58,615 bases of DNA from an uncultured Anaerobiospirillum sp. Its GTDB lineage: Bacteria; Pseudomonadota; Gammaproteobacteria; Enterobacterales; Succinivibrionaceae. The DNA is taken from the NCBI GenBank assembly GCA_944390115.1, contig CALXOW010000119.1, positions 1 through 58,615 of the forward strand. Reading direction: 5' to 3'. A program made the position numbers and the translations under genes. This document shows positions 48,205 to 56,314 of the stretch, one piece after another. Below the pieces are notes generated by a model. That model had not been told where the DNA came from, did no database searches, and worked only from the letters and a program-made list of their open reading frames with translations. Positions within the stretch are counted from its first letter, which is position 1, and the number at the start of each line of letters is the position of its first letter.

Positions 48205-49065
48205 TTAGAACGGAATATCGTCATCGGACTGGGCGGCAGGTGCAGGGGCCATGTCCTGTGTTGGCAGTGGAGCGGCATAGAAGCCACTTGGCGGCGTTGG
48301 GATAGATTGAGGATTAGGCATAGTGTACGCACTGACACCTGCCGCCGCAGCTTCCTCACCGGTTAAGCCTGCCCAAGAGTTGTAACGGGCCTGCAAGACC
48401 TCGAAGAAGGTATCATAATCGCACTTAGGTGCCTTGTATTGGCGGCCGTGGCTAAACTCATAAGGGCTAAAAGGCTTGTTAGGGCCGTTCGAGGCAAAGA
48501 AGTAGGCACCGTACTCGATGCGGTCACGGAAGCTATCGACTGGGCAGAAAGCTACAAGGCCTTGCGCGCCGATAAGCTCAGGGAAGTGTAAGCGATCTTC
48601 GCTCCAAGTCTTATCTTTGTTTGAGACGTTGAGGCTAATCGGCGATGCGAAGGCCTTAGGGCCTAAGGTAGCTAAAGCCCACTGACCGAACTCACGATAG
48701 TTGCTTGAGCCTTCTCTAATCACACTAGCTTCAGGGCCTGCCGATAAGCCTTCGCCCCACAGCTTAAAGTAAGCGAAGGTGCTCGGGCCAATCAGGCCGT
48801 TGACTGGAGCAAGCTCGACCTTGAGGTGCAGGGTTTGGTTTACCGTGCTGCCGTCTTTGGACACGCGCTGCGTTTGGTAGCACTCTAAGATACTAAAAGG
48901 CGTGCAGATCGGGTGCTCGAAGTTGTCTTGAAACTCAGTAAGTTCGTTGTACCACCCTTCTTTGTAGTTTGGGTTGGCAAGCTTCAGGCGTGACGCAGTT
49001 GATGGCGGTTCTGCCGCAGTCTGGGCTAAGTCGGCGTTTAGGTCAAAAGCGGCTGGATTAATCAT
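48205..49065 (-). CDS. SSB-like single-stranded DNA-binding protein
   Basis: A 286-residue protein. The C-terminus is a Pro/Ala/Gln linker ending DDDIPF, the hallmark acidic tip by which bacterial SSB proteins bind partner enzymes. The N-terminal 220 residues are strand-rich and could be an OB fold (TLHLKVELAPVNG, FAYFKLWGEG), larger than E. coli SSB. It lies next to RecT and exonuclease genes, overlapping RecT by eight bases. It probably coats ssDNA during phage replication and recombination. Confidence 0.72.
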   Translation of the reverse strand: MINPAAFDLNADLAQTAAEPPSTASRLKLANPNYKEGWYNELTEFQDNFEHPICTPFSILECYQTQRVSKDGSTVNQTLHLKVELAPVNGLIGPSTFAYFKLWGEGLSAGPEASVIREGSSNYREFGQWALATLGPKAFASPISLNVSNKDKTWSEDRLHFPELIGAQGLVAFCPVDSFRDRIEYGAYFFASNGPNKPFSPYEFSHGRQYKAPKCDYDTFFEVLQARYNSWAGLTGEEAAAAGVSAYTMPNPQSIPTPPSGFYAAPLPTQDMAPAPAAQSDDDIPF

Positions 49066-49963
49066 TCTGGGCCTCGCTCATGTTTGCTTGTGGGATATTG
49101 GTTAATTGTTGCTTGCGTTCTTGGTAAGCGGCGGCAATCATTGGGTTATTGCGATCTTGTGGTGGAATCTGGATGTAAACGGCGTCAAGGGCGGCAGCAT
49201 CTTGGGCCGCGCTTAAAGCTTGCAGCGCTGGATGGGCTGGAGCTACGTTAAGCGCAGGTACTGCGGGCACTGCCGGTGCTGCCACTTGCTCGGTTACTGG
49301 AGCTTGAACCACCCTAGACGCACGCGGCGCTTCATTTTCTTGGTGGTAGATGCTGCGGGCCTCATCTTCGTCATAGGCGCCGATACCGAAGGCCATGGCA
49401 CAAGCATGAGTAAAGGCACGGGTACACAGCATGATCTTCGGGTTCGACGTCCAGACACCTCGACCTAAGTCAAACTCATCCGAGAAGACGCGCGGGCCCT
49501 GAATTTGGGTGCCGTCACGCTTGGTGATGGTAGCTGCCACCCACTCATAGCGGGAAGGACTGCGCGGCTTAGAAGGTGGAATGAGCGGGCCATATTCGTA
49601 GCTAACTGAACCGCCCCTGCTATCTAAGACCTTCGACCAGCCGCGCTTTGAGATCCCCACAATCACGCGATCGCCGGTCTTGAAGGCGAACACATCATCG
49701 GATGTTGGGTCGAGGCCTGCCGCCACTGCCGTTTTGATTACGGTCACAACATCCATGGCGTTAGGCTCTTTACCTGCCTTAGGGAACTTGTCTAAAACCA
49801 GCTGATAGAGCGCTTCGATGCTAAAGGACAGTTTGCCATTAGCTACGCACTTGCGGATCTCTTCTGCGTAAGCTGGAGCTACGCCGTAAAAAGCTTGGCC
49901 TTGGCCTTGCCCCTGTACTGGAGCCATAGCGCGGCCTTGTGGGAAATTTTGAAAGTTGGCCAT
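49058..49963 (-). CDS. recT: RecT-family single-strand annealing protein
   Basis: A 301-residue recombinase. The core (about 35-205: LDKFPKAGKEPNAMDVV, AVAAGLDPTSDDVFAF, GISKRGWSKVLDSRG, then WVAATITKRDG and MLCTRAFTHACAMAFG) matches the RecT/Redbeta-like family. It anneals complementary strands exposed by the exonuclease encoded just upstream. N- and C-terminal tails are Gln/Ala-rich. Spacing to the exonuclease gene is three bases, so both form one operon, as in the Rac RecE/RecT pair. Confidence 0.88.
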   Translation of the reverse strand: MANFQNFPQGRAMAPVQGQGQGQAFYGVAPAYAEEIRKCVANGKLSFSIEALYQLVLDKFPKAGKEPNAMDVVTVIKTAVAAGLDPTSDDVFAFKTGDRVIVGISKRGWSKVLDSRGGSVSYEYGPLIPPSKPRSPSRYEWVAATITKRDGTQIQGPRVFSDEFDLGRGVWTSNPKIMLCTRAFTHACAMAFGIGAYDEDEARSIYHQENEAPRASRVVQAPVTEQVAAPAVPAVPALNVAPAHPALQALSAAQDAAALDAVYIQIPPQDRNNPMIAAAYQERKQQLTNIPQANMSEAQND

Positions 49964-49966
49964 GCT

Positions 49967-51256
49967 TTAATCCTTATCTTGTACGAAGCTGATGCGGGTT
50001 GTTTGCTTCTTAGTCATGTATTTGCGATAAATGTCAGGGTGATCGTTAGCTAAGGCTTTGGTGTCAAAGCTCGAACGGCTGTAAGTGCTGCGCCGCAGCA
50101 ATACCTTCTCAGTGTTAGGGTCTTTGACCTCGGTGCCCTTCTCTCCTAAGCGGGCGATTAACTGTTCTTTGAGGGCATCAGCTTGCTCAGTGAACTCTTT
50201 GCCTTGGGCTACCAATTGGTAGTAATGCTCGAGGTCGGCCAAGAAGGTCGAGTCGGCAATAACCACCCCGCGCTCGGCGTCACTTACTTCGAGCTCAGAA
50301 ACTACGTTAGCCATTTTGAGCGGCGGTTGACCTGCCATCACATTGTTGGCCATGAAGTAGAGACTAGTCGAGAACATCCATGATTGAACGTCCAGATCTG
50401 CATCAATCTTGTAGAGACGCACATCGGCATTGCCCGCGATATCAGCCGCTAAGAAGGCGTGATCTGCGTTATAGCCCGGCGCTTGGGCTAAGGCGTTGAG
50501 GATGCGCAGCATGAGAAGTTGCCACTGGACTTGATAGTAATAGTGGTCTGGGATTACCGGGCGGCCGTTCTCGGTTAACTCTTGATCTTCGATTGCGTCA
50601 CCATAATCATTGAGGCCTAATCCCTTGCCCCAAAGATAGAGCCCACTATTATCCTTGCGCTTTGGGTTGTGGTTCGCAGTCTTGCATTCGCAGATCGTAA
50701 ATCCATTGCTCGAGGATAAGAGCGCATCAATCTGGCAGGACATGTGGAAGAAGTCCAGATCGTCAAAGAACACCTGCCGCGTACCCGTGCCGCTTGCATT
50801 GTCTTCATACCAATGGGCGCGGTTCTGCCAATAGCCTACCGTGGTGCTATAGCTTGGGGTGTACAGGCTGCGGTTTAATAGTTCTGCGGCACGACGGGCG
50901 ATGGCTGTCTCTAAGGCAAGGCCGCGCATGGTCAGATAATTGCCGCTGTGAGCTGGGATTGGGCCGGTTAAGGTCTTGTAGACGTCATCGGCTGTGGTGT
51001 AAGGGTTATAGCCAATAATGGCACTAGCTGCCGTACCGCCGATCGAGAAGCCGTGACGTAAGAGAAGAGCTTCTTCCCCGTCAAGAGCGATCTCAGTGGT
51101 GTCGAGGTCTTTAGTGAGCTCTTCGATGCGGCCCCTGCGCCATGCTGCATAAGCGGCAGCAAACTCATTTGACAGGCCCAAGGTCTCACAAAGCTGTGGA
51201 TACTTGTTCACGTCACCGTCGTCAGAGACCCAGACTTCATGTGCAACTTCAGTCAT
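49967..51256 (-). CDS. YqaJ/lambda-exonuclease-type recombination nuclease
   Basis: A 429-residue nuclease. GGTAASAIIGYNPYTTADDVY (in part: GGTAASAIIGYNPY) near residue 72 is the substrate-binding start of YqaJ-type exonucleases; the catalytic acids are in FFHMSCQIDALLSS and ICECKTA (E-x-K, about residues 170-195). It would degrade one strand from double-strand ends to give substrates for RecT. The C-terminal part is helical. It is coupled to a 38-residue membrane peptide gene upstream. Confidence 0.87.
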   Translation of the reverse strand: MTEVAHEVWVSDDGDVNKYPQLCETLGLSNEFAAAYAAWRRGRIEELTKDLDTTEIALDGEEALLLRHGFSIGGTAASAIIGYNPYTTADDVYKTLTGPIPAHSGNYLTMRGLALETAIARRAAELLNRSLYTPSYSTTVGYWQNRAHWYEDNASGTGTRQVFFDDLDFFHMSCQIDALLSSSNGFTICECKTANHNPKRKDNSGLYLWGKGLGLNDYGDAIEDQELTENGRPVIPDHYYYQVQWQLLMLRILNALAQAPGYNADHAFLAADIAGNADVRLYKIDADLDVQSWMFSTSLYFMANNVMAGQPPLKMANVVSELEVSDAERGVVIADSTFLADLEHYYQLVAQGKEFTEQADALKEQLIARLGEKGTEVKDPNTEKVLLRRSTYSRSSFDTKALANDHPDIYRKYMTKKQTTRISFVQDKD

Positions 51257-51258
51257 GG

Positions 51259-51375
51259 CTAGATCTCCCCTAAGAAGGTGACAACGATAGCGAAGGCAAG
51301 CAAGCCTAAGGTGCCTACGACAAGGCGGAAGATAAAGGGCAGCGCAAGGTTAAGCGCATAGTTAAAAGTTAGCAT
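51259..51375 (-). CDS. 38-residue membrane peptide, first gene of the leftward operon
   Basis: A peptide that is nearly all hydrophobic (MLTFNYALNLALPFIF, LVVGTLGLLAFAIVVTFLG) and should span the membrane once or twice. The leader GGAGAAAACCCAA precedes its ATG, the same leader as at 43380, 36886 and 37036. It ends two bases before the exonuclease start. Function unknown; an early host-membrane-targeting peptide is possible. Confidence 0.65.
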   Translation of the reverse strand: MLTFNYALNLALPFIFRLVVGTLGLLAFAIVVTFLGEI

Positions 51376-51425
51376 TTGGGTTTTCTCCTGCCGCATCATG
51401 CGGTCTATTTTCTGATCTCTATTTG

Positions 51426-51484
51426 ACACTATAAGTGGAACTTAGTCAACTGTTTTAACTTAGAGTTCTCTAAGTGTCACTAAG
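51426..51484. promoter_or_regulatory. Early leftward promoter and operators
   Basis: On the minus strand TTGACT, 17 bases, TCAAAT is a fair promoter for the recombination operon; TATAGT is an alternative -10. Directly upstream are CTTAGAG-TT-CTCTAAG (51459-51474) and CTAAGTGTCACTAAG (51470-51484). The latter shares GTGTCACTAA with the integrase operator at 1365-1377. Confidence 0.5.
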
Positions 51485-51523
51485 CGACCTAACTTTGATC
51501 GAGTAAGCGCAGGAAGAAAAATA

Positions 51524-51560
51524 AAAAGGCGCCTCTAGGATTAACCCAGCGGCGCCTTTT
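51524..51560. terminator. Bidirectional intrinsic terminator
   Basis: A perfect stem AAAAGGCGCC/GGCGCCTTTT with a 17-base loop (51524-51533 and 51551-51560). It has T-runs on both strands and separates the leftward and rightward early promoters. Confidence 0.85.
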
Positions 51561-51887
51561 GAGTTGATATAAATGGCACGTACAAGAAAGTTTGCCATGC
51601 TGCGACAGCCTCACGGCGTTGCTATGCACGAGGATTGTATCTTTCCAAATCGTTAGGACGTGGCCCCCTTGTGGCTAGGAACCATGTCACTATGCTTGTT
51701 ATTACCGGCTTGGACTATATCATAATCAGATGGGCAGCTTCGTTTGACCATCGCTATTTTTGGTGCGTAGGTCGCATTTTTCGTTTTTGCGATCATAAAT
51801 TTTTGCAAAAATTTTAAGTTTTTGCTAAAATCCAAGACATAGAAAACAAAACCGCATCACTTCGAGCGGTTAACGGAGAAAACTCAA
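51561..51887 (+). promoter_or_regulatory. Early rightward control region
   Basis: A gap after the terminator. It holds GATGGG-N13-CCATC (51729-51752), very similar to the site at 40292; TCGCA-N11-TGCGA near 51772-51792; a promoter TTGCAA (51802-51807), 17 bases, TAAAAT (51825-51830); and the leader CGGAGAAAACTCAA before the gene at 51888. A 27-codon frame at 51573 has no ribosome-binding site and is not called. Confidence 0.6.
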
Positions 51888-52874
51888 ATGCCTAGATTTA
51901 AGCCTGTCCTGACGCCTGATCAGGTCTTAGTCTTTGACTATATCAAGCAAGTACGCTCTTGCAGCCGTGCCGACATGCAGAGCGCTTTAGGTTTAACCCC
52001 TGCCAAGCTAAGTGCAGCGCTGGAACTCTTCTTTGTTGTTGACAAGATCGCCGAGGTTAACGACGTTCTTTATTTCTGCGAATCGCCTTTGCCGGTTGCC
52101 TTGCGCAACACTTTGGCCGGTGTTGCCCCTGCCGAAGGCACCCCAGCACCAGATGCTGCCCCTAAGAAGCGCACCTCTAATCCTAACTTTGAGCAATTAA
52201 AGGAAGCCGTGCAGGCTCACCGCCGCCCAAAAGACGTGAACGAAGTGGTCGAGCTGCTCAAGGGGCTTGAAGGCGATGACTACTCTTACTTACTTTCGCC
52301 GGGCACTAACTTCGAGGCCACTGCGCAACAATTCTTCAATTTCATGGAAGCTAAGGGTTGGCGTGTTGGCACCAGCCCACTAAGAGATTGGCGCGCTGCC
52401 GTACGCCGTTACGCCTCGGATGGTCAAAACCATTGGATTGTGCGCAAGTATCCGGGCATGAATAACGCCTTTGTGGCCTTAGATGCCGAGCGTGATGTGC
52501 GCCACGCCGTTCCAGCTTCAGTCACCGGTTATCCTTTATCTCAAGTTCAGGCCGTACCGCAGGTCGAGCAACTGCCCCCACCATCTGCCCCAGCTCCAGC
52601 CCCTGCCCTGATGGCGCCTCAAGCTGGGATGGTGCCGTTTGACCCTTCTCACGACTGGGCAGCTGAAGACTACAGATGCCGCCGTGCTTTGGTCGAGGCC
52701 AAGTACAGCGCGCTTTATGGCCCTGCCCCAAGCGAAGGCGCCCCACAAGAAGAGTTCGAGGCGTACACCCAAGCCCGCGATCGGTTCGTTGATACGGTCA
52801 TGCATGACTGCGAACACATGACTTACGGCGAACTCTCTCAACTCGACTTAACCAGCTGGGCCGCAGCAAGCTAA
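51888..52874 (+). CDS. Unknown protein with winged-helix-like N-terminus
   Basis: A 328-residue protein, first gene of the rightward early operon. Residues 9-65 resemble a winged helix (VFDYIKQVRSCSRADMQSALGLTPAKLSAALE). Residues 140-200 form a compact domain (FFNFMEAKGWRVGTSPLRDWRAAVR) like the end of phage replication-initiator proteins. Pro/Ala-rich linkers separate the parts. In a lambda-like layout this is where cro, O and P genes are found, so a replication initiator is a reasonable inference, not a demonstrated identity. Confidence 0.65.
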   Translation: MPRFKPVLTPDQVLVFDYIKQVRSCSRADMQSALGLTPAKLSAALELFFVVDKIAEVNDVLYFCESPLPVALRNTLAGVAPAEGTPAPDAAPKKRTSNPNFEQLKEAVQAHRRPKDVNEVVELLKGLEGDDYSYLLSPGTNFEATAQQFFNFMEAKGWRVGTSPLRDWRAAVRRYASDGQNHWIVRKYPGMNNAFVALDAERDVRHAVPASVTGYPLSQVQAVPQVEQLPPPSAPAPAPALMAPQAGMVPFDPSHDWAAEDYRCRRALVEAKYSALYGPAPSEGAPQEEFEAYTQARDRFVDTVMHDCEHMTYGELSQLDLTSWAAAS

Positions 52875-52884
52875 GGGGCGTACC

Positions 52885-53631
52885 ATGAACCAGAACCAAT
52901 CCCAACTTTATTGCGCGTTAGGCCCATTCCTGATGGCCAACAACGTCATAACCGATGACGGCTCCAGTGAGAAGAGCCGCATAATCCTTAAAACTTTTGG
53001 CTTAGCTTTAGAGCCATATGGCGATGACGTTGTGCAGCGCGCCTTGCTTAAGGCACTGCGCACTAAGTTTGACTATAAGCCAACACCCGGCGACTTAGTT
53101 GAAATAGTGCGGGAATCCTTAGGCGTGTCCAAGGCCCAGATTAAGCGCGACGGTTCCTGCCGCTATCTGACCTTAACCGGCATGACGCTAGGCAATGACT
53201 TGATTACTGACGATTGGCGTGTTGTGTACGCGATCAAGAAGGCCTTTGGCTCTCTTTACGGCTTTGCTAAAGATCAATCCCCTGACCACTTGCGCAAGCG
53301 TGACTTTGTCGAGGCTTATAGCGCTGTGAGCTATGAGGATTCCTTCAGCACGCCTAAAGAGTTCTATCTTAAGGGCTACGCTCAGAAGTCTGGTTATGGG
53401 CAGCGTCACGTTTCTTTCCTTGGTGACTATCAGGCCTGCTTGTCGATCGCTAAGTCCCGCCCGGACTTCTTAAACCTTCAAGTCCCGCGTGACCCTAACG
53501 CACCTAAGCCTAAGCTTCTTACTGCGCAAGTGCCGCAGCTTAGTGAAGAAGAGCGTGAAGCATCTCGGCAGGCCCTGACGGCCATCATGGCTCAGTTAAG
53601 TGGATCTTACGTTGACCAGCTTACAGCTTGA
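52885..53631 (+). CDS. Unknown replication-region protein
   Basis: A 248-residue protein ten bases after the previous gene. Helical N-terminus (IILKTFGLALEPYGDDVVQRALLKALR, followed by the YKPTPGDLVEIV segment) typical of phage replication-associated proteins that pair with a winged-helix protein, and a C-terminal tail. It may be a helicase loader for the DnaB-like helicase encoded elsewhere in the prophage. No ATPase motif is seen. The family is not firmly recognised. Confidence 0.65.
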   Translation: MNQNQSQLYCALGPFLMANNVITDDGSSEKSRIILKTFGLALEPYGDDVVQRALLKALRTKFDYKPTPGDLVEIVRESLGVSKAQIKRDGSCRYLTLTGMTLGNDLITDDWRVVYAIKKAFGSLYGFAKDQSPDHLRKRDFVEAYSAVSYEDSFSTPKEFYLKGYAQKSGYGQRHVSFLGDYQACLSIAKSRPDFLNLQVPRDPNAPKPKLLTAQVPQLSEEEREASRQALTAIMAQLSGSYVDQLTA

Positions 53632-53680
53632 CGATCTCTTTAATAACTACGCATGGCGGCAGGTAGACAGTAACATCACC

Positions 53681-54184
53681 ATGAGCGGCCATAAGATGCA
53701 AGGCCGCTTGTTCTTACTGCCCCTGCCGCCCAGTGACAATGAACGTCACCAGCTTTCAAGAAATGGGCGGCGCATTATCAATACGCCGGTTTATAACCGT
53801 TGGCTTAAAAGAGCTGCAAGCGTAATGCACAAAGGGGGACTGCCCTTGTTCTCTTCGGACAAGGCTGAGCCCCTTTTTATCTATACGGTGGTGGTGTACC
53901 GCAATGCCCTGCGTGACCCTACCAACTATGAGAAGGCGCTATATGACGCAATGCAGCAAAGCGAATCGGTGTTTGTTAACGATCGTCAGATAAAGGAACG
54001 GCACACTAAAGGCGAACTGCGCAAGGCGGCACCTTTAGAGTATGTGATCTGTTACTTGCTGCGGCAAAAGGACTTGCCCGAGGTCATGGACTTCTACGTG
54101 AGTGAAGAGCAATTACGCGGCTATGACGACTTTATCTTGCGTGGAGCGCAAGCGCATGGCAATAAAGTTCACCCCCAACTTTGA
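53681..54184 (+). CDS. RusA-like Holliday junction resolvase
   Basis: About 167 residues from the ATG at 53681; the frame is open back to GTG 53600 inside the previous gene and the start is uncertain. Motif LPPSDNERH at the beginning and RDPTNYEKALYDAM (Asp79, Asn82, Asp89) with FVNDRQI (Asp101) match the acid residues of RusA (Asp70, Asp72, Asp91 in E. coli). It would resolve recombination intermediates before packaging. It lies next to the Q-like gene, as in many lambdoid phages. Confidence 0.82.
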   Translation: MSGHKMQGRLFLLPLPPSDNERHQLSRNGRRIINTPVYNRWLKRAASVMHKGGLPLFSSDKAEPLFIYTVVVYRNALRDPTNYEKALYDAMQQSESVFVNDRQIKERHTKGELRKAAPLEYVICYLLRQKDLPEVMDFYVSEEQLRGYDDFILRGAQAHGNKVHPQL

Positions 54185-54656
54185 CTACATCTTTAGCTTA
54201 AGCTTAGAAGACCAAAAGCCCGAGATCGTCGATGCAATGGAAGAGCTTCTTAAGGCTTGGGGCAGGGTGCACCGGGGTGAACTCTTATCCTTAGGCTATG
54301 CGGCGGCGCATATCTGGGCCTCGGCGCGGCGTGACAGGGTTCGTTCTGTCGCTATCAGTGACGATGAATATATGGCACTTGATGCGGCCTTGCTCGAGCT
54401 TAGGGCAGATGCCCCCGAACAAGCTCAGGCTTTAAGTTATCGCTACCTCGAAGGCCTGCACTGGGACAAGGTGGGCAAGATGGTGCACCGCTCGGCCCGT
54501 GTTGCTGCGCGCAGGTCAGAACTGGGCATGCAGCTAATCTATAACCACCTTGCGATCTGTGGAGATCATAGTGAGCGCTTCCCACTGTCGAGCAAGATCT
54601 TAGGTGAAGAGATCGTGATCAAGTATGGTGGTGATAAGAGCCCAAAAGTGCACTAA
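54156..54656 (+). CDS. Q-like late regulator (antitermination-type)
   Basis: A 166-residue protein from the ATG at 54156, overlapping RusA by 29 bases. The C-terminal part has a sigma-region-4-like helix-turn-helix (YRYLEGLHWDKVGKMVHRSA, then RVAARRSELG) as in phage Q/ArpU-type late regulators. It is the last rightward gene before attR. In the circular phage it would stand just before attP and the integrase, followed by the candidate late promoter and terminator at 2652-2753. Function by layout and HTH pattern. Confidence 0.68.
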   Translation: MAIKFTPNFDYIFSLSLEDQKPEIVDAMEELLKAWGRVHRGELLSLGYAAAHIWASARRDRVRSVAISDDEYMALDAALLELRADAPEQAQALSYRYLEGLHWDKVGKMVHRSARVAARRSELGMQLIYNHLAICGDHSERFPLSSKILGEEIVIKYGGDKSPKVH

Positions 54657-54753
54657 TCCGAAAATGGCAAAGTGCTAAACGCAGTATCCTAATCAGTATC
54701 CTACGACATGGCTTTGCTTCGATTTTTGGCTTTTTATCGCCTTCTTGTCAATT

Positions 54754-54795
54754 GTAATCAAAAGGTCGCAAGTTCGATTCTTGTATCCAGCACCA
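54754..54795 (+). repeat. attR core, partial tRNA-Thr copy
   Basis: Forty-two bases identical to the 3' half of the tRNA gene at 1243-1284. It is the original host 3' end, now separated from its 5' half by the prophage. Confidence 0.93.
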
Positions 54796-54803
54796 AACAA
54801 CGC

Positions 54804-54828
54804 AAACAGCTTCGGCTGTTTTATTTTT
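54804..54828 (+). terminator. Original terminator of the tRNA-Thr gene
   Basis: AACAGC-TTCG-GCTGTT followed by TTATTTTTG, nine bases after the attR CCA. A UUCG tetraloop hairpin with a T-rich tail is a strong terminator. Before integration it would have ended the tRNA transcript. Confidence 0.85.
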
Positions 54829-54926
54829 GCCTTTTATTCAAGATAATCTCCACAATTACTAGCAATCAACGCACTTTATCTAATTATTACCAGTAAAGAA
54901 CTTATTACAGAGCTAGCGTTTTGTTA

Positions 54927-55868
54927 TCAAGGGCTCGGAGTTAACAGAGCCCCCGGTACCGCATTGCGTTTTTCGGCAGCAAGACGTTTGTAGGTTTGAG
55001 GGGTGATTTCGTATTCCTTGAGAAAGGCACGGTAGAAGTTAGAGTAATCCTTAAAACCCGAACTTAAGGCCGCCTCCTTAGCTGATACTCCTTGTAACAA
55101 CAGCTCCTTGCTATTGACCAAACGCTGACGCAGCAAGTACTGATAGAACGAGACGCCACAGTACTTCTTGAATAGGTGGGCAAGGCTAAAGCGGCTCATA
55201 AAAAAGCTCGCCGCCACACTCTCAAGACTCAAATCCTCGGACAGATGCTCATGCAGATATGAGAGCACCTCGGAAATAGGCAGATGCTCAGGCTGAAGCT
55301 GGGTTTGCTCGTCGTTAGCCAGCAAAGACTGATTGTAGAGTGAAAGCAATAGGATAATCGAGCCCATAGTAATGGGATGCCACAGGCCCCGACGCTGACT
55401 AGGCTCAGCACTCAGGCCCGTGCTTTGACACAGACAGAGCTCAAGACGAGCAAAGCAGTCATTGAGCATCAAGAAATCGCTGCGCTGAGGGCGTAACAGA
55501 TAGCGCCGCTTAATGCCTCTGCGAGTAAAGAATAAAAGATCGGAGTCGATACGCTCGAGCTGCTCAAGAATGGCAGGACTAACCCAGAGCACGTAGCGAT
55601 CGTAGCTTTGCCGAAAATCCTCAAAGATCGGATTGTGCAGGGTATTAGGCGGAATGATGAGCATATCGCCCGGCTCAAGCTTCATACTGCGATCACCCAC
55701 GATATAGCTGACATGGCCACTTAAGAAGAAGATCAGCTCGTAAAACTCATGGTAGTGCGGTGCCACCGCTGGGTAGGAGTTGTCTCGGTTATGGGTCAGC
55801 TCAAAATCAGGCGCTTGCATAAAGTGCGTGAAGATCTTTTCCTTGCCCGAAGGCCGTGCTCGTGCCAT
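54927..55868 (-). CDS. AraC-family transcription regulator
   Basis: About 313 residues from the ATG at 55868 (an in-frame GTG at 55886 adds six). The N-terminal cupin-like domain (PHYHEFYELIFFLSG, LEPGDMLIIPPNTLHNP) would sense a ligand, and the C-terminal 100 residues hold two helix-turn-helix units (LSLESVAASFFMSRFSLAHLF; AALSSGFKDYSNFYRAF). It is divergent from the TRAP transporter operon and likely controls it in response to the imported substrate. Confidence 0.9.
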   Translation of the reverse strand: MARARPSGKEKIFTHFMQAPDFELTHNRDNSYPAVAPHYHEFYELIFFLSGHVSYIVGDRSMKLEPGDMLIIPPNTLHNPIFEDFRQSYDRYVLWVSPAILEQLERIDSDLLFFTRRGIKRRYLLRPQRSDFLMLNDCFARLELCLCQSTGLSAEPSQRRGLWHPITMGSIILLLSLYNQSLLANDEQTQLQPEHLPISEVLSYLHEHLSEDLSLESVAASFFMSRFSLAHLFKKYCGVSFYQYLLRQRLVNSKELLLQGVSAKEAALSSGFKDYSNFYRAFLKEYEITPQTYKRLAAEKRNAVPGALLTPSP

Positions 55869-56314
55869 TCCCCTGTTCCCTCTCACTTAACGCCCGCACC
55901 GGCCTATTCTGCTCTGCACCAGTCTATTCTGCTCTGCGCTTGCCCCAAGCTGCTCTCTGCGCCTGTACCATTCTGTTTTGCACCGATCAATTCTAATCTG
56001 CGCCAACTTCAGCTTAAATCGCGGCATCTTGCTGAATCCACAAGGGCACGACGCCTATAACACAACTAGTTAAAGACTTTCGCTGGAGCCTCAGTTTACG
56101 TCAAGATAGCATGGGACTTGTGGCGTCTTTGGAGTGGTTAATTGCAATATTTGATGCGCATCACCTTTTTGCACAGTGCGCAAGATTCACAATCTTTTTA
56201 CCATTTTTTGCAATTTCAGCGCGAAAAGCTTGTCTATACAATGGCCTTAGCCTCGACCGAACGGGACTTTTCCTGTGAGTCCTACTGCTGTCGTGAAGGC
56301 TAATGGAGATCACT
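55869..56314. promoter_or_regulatory. Divergent control region between regulator and TRAP operon
   Basis: Contains degenerate tandem repeats around CTATTCTGCTCTGC (two good copies 21 bases apart near 55905-55940, weaker ones after), a GATGCGCATC palindrome at about 56153, and A/T-rich sequence with TTGCAA and TCTATACAAT near 56208-56240 as possible promoter parts. GGAG seven bases before the ATG at 56315 fixes the dctP start. Confidence 0.45.

Larger units (their letters stand above)
1243..54795. mobile_element. Integrated podovirus-type prophage, about 53.5 kb
   Basis: The boundaries are a perfect 42-base direct repeat of the tRNA 3' half. Inside are an integrase next to attL, lysis genes, both terminase subunits, portal, scaffold, capsid, tail and ejection genes, tail fibres, a helicase, recombination genes and a Q-like regulator next to attR. 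Every expected module has at least one open gene, so the element looks potentially functional. Structural gene order (terminase, portal, scaffold, capsid, cement protein, tail adaptor, tail nozzle, three ejection proteins) and the absence of tape-measure or sheath genes point to short-tailed morphology. A capsid block resembling Bordetella phage BPP-1 is inferred from the Bbp16- and Bbp19-like proteins. Confidence 0.95.

Noticed and set aside
51653-51835. Leftward 60-codon frame in the early control region
   Set aside because: It covers the promoter and operators of the rightward operon and has no ribosome-binding site.
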